Made by a program: the position numbers and the translations under genes. From assembly GCA_020629895.1 (NCBI GenBank), contig JAHDCM010000152.1, forward strand, positions 1 to 8,035: a stretch of DNA of 8,035 nt, written 5' to 3'. The notes beneath the pieces were generated by a model. The model was not told where the DNA came from and did no database searches. It worked only from the letters and a program-made list of their open reading frames with translations. The DNA comes from Bacteroidota bacterium. GTDB lineage: Bacteria; Bacteroidota; Bacteroidia; Chitinophagales; UBA2359. Positions 1-6,252 of this stretch are shown here, piece after piece; the first letter of the stretch is position 1, and each line of letters begins with the position of its first letter.

Positions 1-57
1 ATCTATGACTAAATCTCTTTCTCAAAGATGAGGAACTTATTTTTTAACCGTTACTAA
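1..57. repeat. Edge of a dispersed repeat (partial copy)
   Basis: Positions 34-57 (beginning aacttattttttaacc) match the reverse complement of 7806-7829 at 23 of 24 bases. The preceding bases, ctcaaagatgagg, resemble ctagagatgtcc, which stands in the same relative place in the right arm of the element at 7806-7972. The window therefore probably opens inside another copy of that inverted-repeat element, ending 3 bp beyond the stop codon of the response regulator. Only the outer arm is visible. The 24-base match is seen directly; membership of one family is inferred. Confidence 0.5.
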
Positions 58-60
58 AAA

Positions 61-864
61 TTATATTCTGGAAAATCGTTTGAAAAATTCTTTTCGATAA
101 TGATTACCTACGGGAATGATACCTGACTTTTGTTTAATCGAAAATTTAAGCAAGCTACTAGATATTTCCATTTGAACCGTCGCATTATCCATTGATTTTA
201 TATGATTTATATTTACGATGTAAGTGCGGTGTACACGTTGTAAGTGTGGATGTTGAATGCGCTCTTCAAACTTATTGGAGCTGACGGCAACATTAAATAC
301 TTTGTGAGTGGTGATAATATTGGTATAGGAGCCTGCAGCCTCTATCCATAGGATGTCGTTAATTTTTACCTTTTGATAAGTTTGGCGATCTCGTACAAAA
401 ATACAGTTTTCGAGTAGGTAGAGGTTGGAGTTGGATTCACTAGAGGAGGTGCTTAGAGCCGCCTGCGCTTGTGCTGCACTGTGTTGTTGAGAGGCATTGA
501 ACAGGGCCAAATCAATGGCATTGGACATACTTCTTAGGTTGAAGGGTTTGGGTATAAAAGATGCGGGATTGGTGTATTTGGCTCGGTTAAAGGTTCTTTT
601 ATCGTCGTGATCGGTGAGGTATATAATAGGAATAGCGGGGTGTGTTTTTTGAATTTCACGTACGGTGTCTACGCCATCTAAATCACCATCTAAGTCAATG
701 TCCATCAGGATTATGTCGGGTGTTTTAAGGCGAATAGATTGAAGGGCTACTTCACCAGAAATAGCAAGGTCAGTGATTTCATATCCTGCATTTTGTAATT
801 TTATGGATATATCTTTTGCAATTAATAAGTGGTCTTCCACAATTAAAATACGTATTGATGACAT
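61..864 (-). CDS. LytTR-family response regulator (REC-LytTR)
   Basis: A 267-residue cytoplasmic DNA-binding response regulator. An N-terminal receiver domain (about residues 3-120) has the acidic pair E10/D11, the probable phosphoacceptor D55 in ILMDIDLDG, the switch threonine T84 in YLTD and the conserved lysine K106 in IPKPF. A Gln/Ala/Ser-rich linker (about 124-147) joins it to a C-terminal LytTR domain (about 150-267) with the typical segments DILWIEAAGSYTNI (170-183) and RVHRTYIVN (210-218). The ATG at 864 is preferred: the frame opens to a TTG at 909, but that would add 15 hydrophobic residues before the usual start of a receiver domain and would place the palindrome at 882-899 inside the coding region. 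No Shine-Dalgarno sequence is visible, as is common in Bacteroidota. The probable partner is the divergent histidine kinase starting at 1442. Its target genes cannot be told from the sequence. Confidence 0.95.
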   Translation of the reverse strand: MSSIRILIVEDHLLIAKDISIKLQNAGYEITDLAISGEVALQSIRLKTPDIILMDIDLDGDLDGVDTVREIQKTHPAIPIIYLTDHDDKRTFNRAKYTNPASFIPKPFNLRSMSNAIDLALFNASQQHSAAQAQAALSTSSSESNSNLYLLENCIFVRDRQTYQKVKINDILWIEAAGSYTNIITTHKVFNVAVSSNKFEERIQHPHLQRVHRTYIVNINHIKSMDNATVQMEISSSLLKFSIKQKSGIIPVGNHYRKEFFKRFSRI

Positions 865-881
865 AGTAGTTTGTAATTTTA

Positions 882-899
882 TAAGTAACAAGTTACTTA
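882..899. promoter_or_regulatory. Perfect 18-bp palindrome upstream of the regulator
   Basis: taagtaac (882-889), a 2-bp spacer aa, then gttactta (892-899) make a perfect 8-2-8 inverted repeat, 17 bp upstream of the regulator's ATG at 864. Its place fits an operator or a short hairpin in the 5' untranslated region. Autoregulation is possible, but LytTR proteins usually bind direct repeats rather than dyads, so the binding protein is unknown. Confidence 0.5.
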
Positions 900-973
900 G
901 ATATTTCAATACAATGAAAATATTATAAAAGAATAATTTTTAATCTTATTTTTAGGGAAAATAATTGAAAAAG

Positions 974-1217
974 AGACGCGTGAGGGATAGAGGCGGTAGC
1001 TTGGCGTAGTAGCAGCTTTGTGAAGCAAGTACTAGCAGGGCTGACAGCGGAAGACACTGCTAGTATTATGCTGAACTAGCTGGTAGTAGCCAACTATTAG
1101 CCGAAAGCCCGACCCCAATTGAACCATCAACATGGCAGGTTTGCTTGTAAAAGTACAAGCACGAGGCTTTGCTCCTGCAAACCTGCTATGTTTGGATTGG
1201 ACAATTGGGGACACGCC
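974..1217 (+). repeat. Structured dispersed repeat, possibly RNA-forming
   Basis: This non-coding block runs from about gacgcgtgagggatagagg to ggggacacgcc. Its composition is richer in G and C than the flanks, and it is packed with stems. Stem 1 pairs 1029-1038 (gtactagcag) with 1057-1066 (ctgctagtat). Stem 2 pairs 1079-1087 (gctggtagt) with 1093-1101 (actattagc). Stem 3 is the long inverted repeat at 1113-1210. Stems 1 and 2 need G.U wobbles that exist only in a plus-strand RNA, which suggests the structure acts as RNA read in the direction of the kinase gene. The words gcgtgagggat and agcccgaccc recall dispersed intergenic repeats I associate with Bacteroidota genomes; this is memory, not a search. 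Exact ends are uncertain. An 89-codon minus-strand frame across it is an unlikely gene. Confidence 0.55.
1113..1210. repeat. Long imperfect inverted repeat (about 98 bp)
   Basis: The outer arms ccccaattg (1113-1121) and caattgggg (1202-1210) pair perfectly. After an asymmetric internal bulge, 1129-1144 (containing gcaggtttgc) pairs with 1177-1192 (containing gcaaacctgc), with one G.U at 1134/1187. Inside the loop a further perfect 7-bp hairpin is formed by gcttgta (1143-1149) and tacaagc (1154-1160), overlapping the long stem by 2 bases. Such a structure could be a cruciform in DNA or a branched hairpin in RNA. It is the 3' part of the structured repeat that begins near 974. Confidence 0.75.
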
Positions 1218-1441
1218 ATAAATAATCATGAAATTAAGCAAAAGCGCATCATTCAAACAGATCGTATTTGATGCTTTTTTTAAGCTTGATTGTAAAATCA
1301 AGACAGCCTCTTAGGGCAAGCACAAGGCATTGTCCCTATAAAATCTGTCAGTTGTGCTTATGTTCATGGCTTAATAGGACAGTTTTATAAAGATAAGGAA
1401 TGAAGTACTAGCCTTACCTATCAAAGTAAAGATAAGATATT
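1218..1441 (+). other. Kinase leader region with competing inverted repeats
   Basis: No gene is recognised between the structured repeat and the kinase start. There is a small hairpin, cttgat/atcaag (1285-1290, 1297-1302). Three further pairings compete: agggcaa (1313-1319) with ttgtccct (1330-1337, one bulge); aagcacaa (1318-1325) with ttgtgctt (1352-1359, perfect); and tataaaatctgtc (1337-1349) with gacagttttata (1378-1389, one extra base). The last two are interleaved, so they form either a pseudoknot or alternatives. No Bacteroidota-type -7 box (TAnnTTTG) was found, so the kinase promoter is not located. A 28-codon frame at 1228-1314 has nothing to support it. Confidence 0.4.
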
Positions 1442-3379
1442 ATGTCAAAAAAAACGCTTAAACTTTCTGTACGTGAAAAAATACGTTTTGAATTGACGAA
1501 AGCACTTTCTATATCTACGCATACGGCTATTGAAAAAGGAGTGTTTTCGTTGAATATGTGCAAAACGTGGGGAGATAGGTTTATGGAGTTTGAGCTATTA
1601 CATTTATTGGCAAATTGGGCGTGTGAGGTGAAGGAGGATAAGTTGGCGGAGGATTATTTTTTGAGGGCGATTGCGGTTAGAGATGCGAGCATTTCGGATG
1701 AATTGTGGACGAATTTGTATAAAGATTATAGTACTTTTTTGTGGAAGAGAGAGCGATGCGATGCAGCGATACAGTATCTTCAGCAGGCTATTTTTTATGC
1801 GAATCAGTTGAGTGATCGTGCGCTTTGGCTACGTTGCAAGAATAATCTGGGGGGGATTTATACGAGGCAGGGTTTGTTTGTGGAGGCGAAGAAGGAGTAT
1901 GATATGGTATTGGAAGTGGCAACGGCATTTGGGTATAAAGACCAGCTAGGACGTGCGTTGTTGAATGTGGGAGTGATGTATAAATTGCAACATCAGTACG
2001 AGAAGGCTATGCAGCGTTTGTTGGAGGCGGTTCGTTTGTTTGAACAATTGGGAAAAAAACAGGAGCAAGCGGCTTGTTTGAATACGATTGCGAATATTTG
2101 TTTGAATAGGCGTGCTGTGGAGGATGCTTTAAAGTATCACCAACAAACATTGGTTTTGTTTCATGAATTGGATTCGCCTTATGGTTTGGTGGTTGGGTAC
2201 AACAATATTGGAGAAACCTATTTACAACAGGGACGATTTAGCGATGCCTTGAATAGTTTTAAGGAGGCGTTTAAATTTTTGGAGGGGCAGGCTTTTTATT
2301 TGCAGTTGCGGGCGAAGGTACAATCGAATATTGCGCGGGCTTATTTTGACTTGGGAACGCTAGGAGAGGCGAAGCAGTGTTTGTTGGCTTCTATTGCGAT
2401 TCGCGAGCAACTGCAGGACGAAGATGGTTTGTTGACTGATTATACGCAACTGGGTAAAATTGCTTTGAGAGAGCGGGATTATGGGCTTGCGGCTCATTAT
2501 TTGGAGAAGGGGCGAGAGTTGTCTTTGGATGAGCGATCTAGTTATAGTTTGTTGATGAATTATAAGGTGACCAAACAGTTGTATCGAAAAACAGGAGAGT
2601 TGGATTTGGCAATTCAGTATTGGGAGCATTATGATGCCTTGAAAGATCGTTTGTTTGATCAGCGCATATCGAAGGAGTTGGCTGATATGCAAATAAAGTA
2701 TGAAACGGATAAGAAGGAGCAGGAAAATGAGTGGTTGCAGCGACAGGTTGCTTTGGAAAAGGAAACGAAAGAGCATATTAAATTTTTGATGCGTGAGTTG
2801 CATCATCGTGTGACGAATAATTTACAGGTACTTTCTAGCTTATTGAGTTTGCAGGCCAATAGTTTGCAAGATGATTATGCGAAGAAGATTTTGAAGAATA
2901 GTGAGCATCGAGTGGTGGCGATGTGTATGATTCATAAAGAGCTTTACTTGGATCAGAAAAAAATAACCTCCATTGATGTGTCGGTGTATATTCAAAACCT
3001 TACGCGCTACTTATTGCTTTCTTTTGGTTATACCAATAAGGATGTAGAGCTTGTATTTGATATTGAGAAGCTTGATTTGCGCGTTAAAAAGGTGATTTCA
3101 TTGGGCTTGATTATTAACGAATTGGTATGTAATGCCTTTAAACATGCTTTTGTAAATCATCCAAGTCCGAAACTGGAAATTATGTTAAGACGCGTAGAGG
3201 ATAAAGGCTTATTGGTAGTGCGTGATAATGGGCAGCATGCGAATGTGCAACTGAATAAGAAACAGCAAAATTCGTTTGGCTTGGAGCTAATTGATATATT
3301 AAGTCAAGAGTTGTCGGGTAAGATGGAACTGAAATATGATCGGGGAATGGTTGGGGAATTGGTGTTTGGGATTAAATGA
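1442..3379 (+). CDS. TPR-containing soluble histidine kinase (HisKA_2 type)
   Basis: A 645-residue sensor histidine kinase. Residues about 60-400 are tandem tetratricopeptide repeats, for example NNLGGIYTRQG (134-144) followed by paired helices, probably seven or eight in all, forming the sensing or protein-binding part. A charged, probably coiled-coil helix (about 405-450) leads to the dimerisation and phosphoacceptor segment ELHHRVTNNLQVLSSLLSLQ, with the phosphorylated histidine most likely H455 of the H454-H455-R456 run. The ATPase domain follows: N-box NELVCNAFKHAF with N564, G1 box DNG (595-597), and the G2 region SFGLELI (611-617). There is no signal peptide and no membrane helix; many Bacteroidota TPR kinases have one between the TPRs and the kinase core, so this one should sense an internal signal. 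The ATG at 1442 has no clear Shine-Dalgarno sequence. It is divergent from the LytTR regulator at 61-864, its likely partner. Codons end in G unusually often up to about residue 490, less so afterwards. Confidence 0.93.
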   Translation: MSKKTLKLSVREKIRFELTKALSISTHTAIEKGVFSLNMCKTWGDRFMEFELLHLLANWACEVKEDKLAEDYFLRAIAVRDASISDELWTNLYKDYSTFLWKRERCDAAIQYLQQAIFYANQLSDRALWLRCKNNLGGIYTRQGLFVEAKKEYDMVLEVATAFGYKDQLGRALLNVGVMYKLQHQYEKAMQRLLEAVRLFEQLGKKQEQAACLNTIANICLNRRAVEDALKYHQQTLVLFHELDSPYGLVVGYNNIGETYLQQGRFSDALNSFKEAFKFLEGQAFYLQLRAKVQSNIARAYFDLGTLGEAKQCLLASIAIREQLQDEDGLLTDYTQLGKIALRERDYGLAAHYLEKGRELSLDERSSYSLLMNYKVTKQLYRKTGELDLAIQYWEHYDALKDRLFDQRISKELADMQIKYETDKKEQENEWLQRQVALEKETKEHIKFLMRELHHRVTNNLQVLSSLLSLQANSLQDDYAKKILKNSEHRVVAMCMIHKELYLDQKKITSIDVSVYIQNLTRYLLLSFGYTNKDVELVFDIEKLDLRVKKVISLGLIINELVCNAFKHAFVNHPSPKLEIMLRRVEDKGLLVVRDNGQHANVQLNKKQQNSFGLELIDILSQELSGKMELKYDRGMVGELVFGIK

Positions 3380-3382
3380 TAG

Positions 3383-3426
3383 TAGGCAATTTTGATTTTT
3401 GTTGAGTCAAAAATCAAAATTGCCTA
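3383..3426. terminator. Bidirectional hairpin terminator
   Basis: A perfect 19-bp inverted repeat (arms 3383-3401 and 3408-3426, 6-base loop ttgagt) lies 3 bp after the kinase stop codon and 12 bp beyond the lipoprotein stop codon. The arms contain T-runs and A-runs, so each strand gives a hairpin whose transcript is U-rich near its end. Its place between two convergent genes makes a shared terminator by far the best reading. Confidence 0.9.
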
Positions 3427-3438
3427 TTCCAGTGCGTG

Positions 3439-3819
3439 TTATTTTTCTAACTGAATGTCAATGATTCCTTTTTGGGTAATGACTTTATCAAATTCCTCCA
3501 CACTGCCATCTTCTTTGACTACTGTAATGGTATATCTGCCCTTCTTAATATTTTTGAAAGCGGCTTTCCCTTGTGTGTTAGTCGTGGCTTGATGGGCGAT
3601 ACCATTTCCATTATGTTCTAGATCAATATAAGCATTTCGATGAGCTGTTTGATCGGGGTTGTTAACTGTTACAATGATGTCTATGATTATAATATCTATC
3701 TGGTTGCTGGTATAATGGTCTCTTTGCAGATCTTCTGTTACTGCCCATGGACTTTCGTCGGTACAACTAGTAGCTAAAAATAAAAAAGAGATAAGTACAA
3801 GTAAAAAATGACGTTTCAT
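3439..3819 (-). CDS. Small lipoprotein with a carboxypeptidase-regulatory-like fold
   Basis: A 126-residue protein with a lipoprotein signal peptide: MKR, a hydrophobic stretch (residues 5-16) and the lipobox LATSC, with C19 as the lipidated cysteine. The mature protein starts CTDES; acidic residues directly after the cysteine resemble the lipoprotein export signal known from Bacteroidota, so exposure on the outer face of the outer membrane is plausible. The rest (about residues 38-126) is all-beta in character. The stretch ATTNTQGKAAFKNIKKGRYT (about 79-98) is the pattern of carboxypeptidase-regulatory-like or transthyretin-like Ig folds, where a Gly-Tyr turn precedes a strand (here YTITVVKED). 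No catalytic residues are seen; a binding or structural role is inferred. It is transcribed alone: about 750 bp separate it from the upstream DUF1501 gene and a terminator hairpin follows. I do not recognise a specific family. Confidence 0.85.
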   Translation of the reverse strand: MKRHFLLVLISFLFLATSCTDESPWAVTEDLQRDHYTSNQIDIIIIDIIVTVNNPDQTAHRNAYIDLEHNGNGIAHQATTNTQGKAAFKNIKKGRYTITVVKEDGSVEEFDKVITQKGIIDIQLEK

Positions 3820-4520
3820 GATAAAATTACTTAGAGTGTTAATAATACCTCTGAGCAGTCATTTGGTAGCTTGACAGACATAGCTTTCCCATTAATTGCT
3901 TTTATCAATTATTTCATAATTAGCAATCTATTTGGAGTAGGCTGAATGTAAAGCTCTGTAAAATGACCAGAGGCTTAATAATTCAGCGGGAAGGTATTGC
4001 GCTACCTAACTCATCCTTTTGTTACTAGTTCTAATGTTTTTCTTCCCGCATAGAAACTAGTTGCCCAGAAATGGATAGGATCGCAATAAAATGTGTATGT
4101 GTTGATTTGAATACAAGTGCTAGTTAACACTTAGTTCGTGATCTACCAAAATATATTTGTAAGCGTATATGTTTGGTTTCTAAGAGCTTGGAAAAGCTTT
4201 TTCAGTGTTAGCTGCACTAGCGATGTAGGGATAAATGCAAAATAGTAGAGTCTGTAAGGGTAGGAAAGGGGGAAAGGTTTAAGGGGGGAATGATCGACTT
4301 TATACAAGAATGATGCTAAAAAATAAGACAGTTGGATGACCGAAATATATATGTAGGAGGCTATGATTTATAGGGAGATGCAATGCAAAAAAGGTAAATA
4401 TAACATAAAAGCAGAGGACTAATCCATCTGTTAAGATTTCATGTCCTCTGCGAAACAAGTTTGAGTAAACGGCAGGGGAATATAAATCATATTAAATGAA
4501 TTTTGAGCGTGATTTTTCTG
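3820..4520. other. Gene-free region with hairpins and a G-rich tract
   Basis: No credible coding frame, RNA gene or mobile element was recognised here. Visible items are an imperfect 13-base inverted repeat (4024-4036 with 4049-4061, arms actagttctaatg and catagaaactagt); a short stem agctt/aagct with loop ggaa near 4185-4198; a G-rich purine tract at 4256-4290 with G-runs at 4258-4260, 4268-4272 and 4283-4288; and a 9-bp stem at 4411-4451. The promoter of the lipoprotein gene should lie in this region on the minus strand, but no TAnnTTTG -7 box was found. The length is unusual for a spacer between two same-strand genes and may hide a small RNA or a decayed gene. Confidence 0.45.
4411..4451 (-). 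terminator. Possible second terminator-like hairpin
   Basis: gcagaggac (4411-4419) pairs perfectly with gtcctctgc (4443-4451) around a 23-base loop. Read on the minus strand, the stem is followed at once by ttttatgtt, the order expected for an intrinsic terminator. It lies about 120 bp downstream of the DUF1501 stop codon, behind the hairpin at 4521-4553. It could end read-through transcripts or an unrecognised short transcript. The large loop makes this tentative. Confidence 0.35.
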
Positions 4521-4553
4521 AATGCCCTTGTTTGCTTTGTAAACAAGGGCATT
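4521..4553 (-). terminator. Hairpin downstream of the DUF1800-DUF1501 operon
   Basis: aatgcccttgttt (4521-4533) and aaacaagggcatt (4541-4553) form a perfect 13-bp stem with a 7-base loop, 17 bp beyond the DUF1501 stop codon. Its place indicates the operon terminator. On the minus strand the stem is followed by cagaaaaatc rather than a U-tract, whereas the plus strand has a T-rich tail (tctttct), so it may act as a 3'-end-stabilising hairpin or work with the stem at 4411-4451. Confidence 0.65.
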
Positions 4554-4570
4554 TCTTTCTAAACAGCTTC

Positions 4571-6211
4571 TTATTGAAATGCCATGATTTTGCCACTCAG
4601 TACATGTCCGTCTACTTTGATTCGATAAATATACTGTCCAAGTGGAAGACGTTGTTGGTGAGGGTTAAATGTAAACTCGACTTGTCCTGCTTGTTGGTGT
4701 CCTTTTCCAAGTGTGACTATTCGCTGGCCAAGTATGTTCAGTAAGTCTACTTCAACGTAGGCTGTTTTGAGTAAGTTAAATTGTAATAAAATAATTCCAG
4801 ACTGATTATAGCGTACTTGTGTATGACTTAAATATTGTTGTGCGGGATTGATACCTACATTGGGAGTACTATTACAAGGAGTAAGCATCCCATTGATACG
4901 ACTAAATGATTGTCCTAGTACTTGATCTACTAAGGTGCGATCAACACATAACCAATCTTGAAGCACTGTTGCATATATAGAACGAAAGTCAGTGGTATAT
5001 TCAAAGTCATCAAATTCACCTAGATTGTCTAAAGATGGTAAGTCGCCAACTAGTCCGCCTCCTTCCAACTCTCCTCCAAAAAAAAGTAGCGGGGCAGCTG
5101 CTCCATGATCTGTTCCTCGTGACGCATTTTCTTGAATGGTACGCCCAAACTCAGAGAAGGTCATCGTGAGTACTTTTTCACGCAAGCCCGCTTGATCCAA
5201 ATCTTTATAAAACGCATCTACTGAATAAGCAATATCCATCATTAGCTCTCGATGTTGCCAGCCTTGCTGTTCATGTGTATCAAAACCGCCTAATTCCACC
5301 ATATAGATGCGCGTACCCAAATTGCCTTTGATTAATCGAGCAACGACCGCTAGTTGACGACCTAAACGGCTGTAAAAGTCATACTGATTGCTAGGATAGT
5401 CTATTTCATTACTAGAACGCTGGTAAGCTTCGGCAATAATTTGAGTATAAACATAGGTGCTATTGGTAACTGATCTCAAAAAGCCCAATTTGTCTCCATA
5501 CAAGCAATCGGGCAAATTATTCATGCTGTACTTTTCTCCCGAATCTCCAATATCCTCCAATTCTTCGGCACTACTTACCAAAAAGCTAAAGTTGCCTTGT
5601 GTGAAGGAATTAAAAATCTGATTGCTATATCCTCCAATCTGTACCACAGGAGGAACGTCGGGACTCTCAATTAAAAACTGTGGAAATTCATTTTCTAAAA
5701 AACGCCCCATCCAACCACTTGTATCATCCGCATCTGCATCACTGGCAGATGCCCAAATCTGCGAAGAATTGAAATGCGAATAGTCCTGATTCGGATAGCC
5801 CACGCCATTCACGACCTTCATTTGCCCATCTCCCCACAAGCGCATCAAAGGATTCATATAGTTGGGAATACCAAGCTCATCACTGAGCTTAATAGTCTCA
5901 CTTTCGGGAATAGCCAAATTGGGGCGAAATTGTTGATAACTATCATAGTTGTATAATGGGATAATGGTATTTAAGCCATCGTTGCCACCCGCCAATCGCA
6001 ATAGTACTAGCACGCGATCACTATCCGATTGTTCCAGTGCATAACTCAATGGATTACTAGCCATGGCGGTGACGGGTAATTTCCCTAACAACATAGAGGC
6101 GGTTCCGGCTAATCCGAATGTACTCAAAAAGGAACGCCGACTCCATTTTTTATGGTCTTTTTGGTGGGCTTCTTTATTAGATAAATCATGTCCTTTACGA
6201 TGTTGACACAT
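4571..6211 (-). CDS. DUF1501 family protein with Tat signal and T9SS sorting domain
   Basis: A 546-residue exported protein. The N-terminus has a 22-residue charged n-region, a twin-arginine motif SRRSFLS (24-30) and a weakly hydrophobic segment with small residues (about 31-51) ending near AMASN. The DUF1501 core (about 66-445) shows RLAGGNDGLN (72-81), GGFDTHE with D311 and H313, FSEFGRT (352-358) and GTDHG (366-370). DUF1501 proteins are distantly related to the alkaline phosphatase/sulfatase superfamily, so D311, H313, D368 and H369 are candidate metal ligands; the substrate is unknown. The last roughly 92 residues (455-546) are a type A T9SS sorting domain: NPAQQ at the start, VEVDLLNILGQRI in the middle, LPLGQYIYRI and a final GKIMAFQ. 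Together these predict Tat export to the periplasm, then T9SS passage to the cell surface. It is the downstream gene of an operon, 41 bp after the DUF1800 gene. An A-rich run, but no Shine-Dalgarno sequence, precedes the ATG. Confidence 0.92.
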   Translation of the reverse strand: MCQHRKGHDLSNKEAHQKDHKKWSRRSFLSTFGLAGTASMLLGKLPVTAMASNPLSYALEQSDSDRVLVLLRLAGGNDGLNTIIPLYNYDSYQQFRPNLAIPESETIKLSDELGIPNYMNPLMRLWGDGQMKVVNGVGYPNQDYSHFNSSQIWASASDADADDTSGWMGRFLENEFPQFLIESPDVPPVVQIGGYSNQIFNSFTQGNFSFLVSSAEELEDIGDSGEKYSMNNLPDCLYGDKLGFLRSVTNSTYVYTQIIAEAYQRSSNEIDYPSNQYDFYSRLGRQLAVVARLIKGNLGTRIYMVELGGFDTHEQQGWQHRELMMDIAYSVDAFYKDLDQAGLREKVLTMTFSEFGRTIQENASRGTDHGAAAPLLFFGGELEGGGLVGDLPSLDNLGEFDDFEYTTDFRSIYATVLQDWLCVDRTLVDQVLGQSFSRINGMLTPCNSTPNVGINPAQQYLSHTQVRYNQSGIILLQFNLLKTAYVEVDLLNILGQRIVTLGKGHQQAGQVEFTFNPHQQRLPLGQYIYRIKVDGHVLSGKIMAFQ

Positions 6212-6252
6212 ACTTTTTTATTTGATGGTGAGGAATGTGGTTTTTGATTGTC

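Noticed and set aside
865..909. A longer form of the response regulator starting at the TTG at 909
   Set aside because: The added residues precede the normal beginning of a receiver domain, TTG is a weaker start, and the segment contains the perfect palindrome at 882-899, which fits non-coding DNA better.
974..1217. A tRNA, rRNA fragment or CRISPR array
   Set aside because: There is no cloverleaf with a CCA end or anticodon arm, no recognisable rRNA core sequence, and the repeats are inverted and not regularly spaced.
1032..1301. An 89-codon minus-strand frame
   Set aside because: It lies almost entirely on the hairpin-rich repeat at 974-1217, matches no family I know, and runs across both arms of the inverted repeat; the open frame is best explained as a by-product of the repeat.
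1228..1314. A 28-codon plus-strand frame starting MKLSKSASF
   Set aside because: It has a plausible basic start but no ribosome binding site, no recognised family and no partner genes for a peptide product; frames this short are expected by chance.
4496..4744. An 82-codon plus-strand frame
   Set aside because: It overlaps the terminator hairpin and the T9SS sorting domain of the DUF1501 gene on the other strand; its sequence is the antisense of that well-supported domain.
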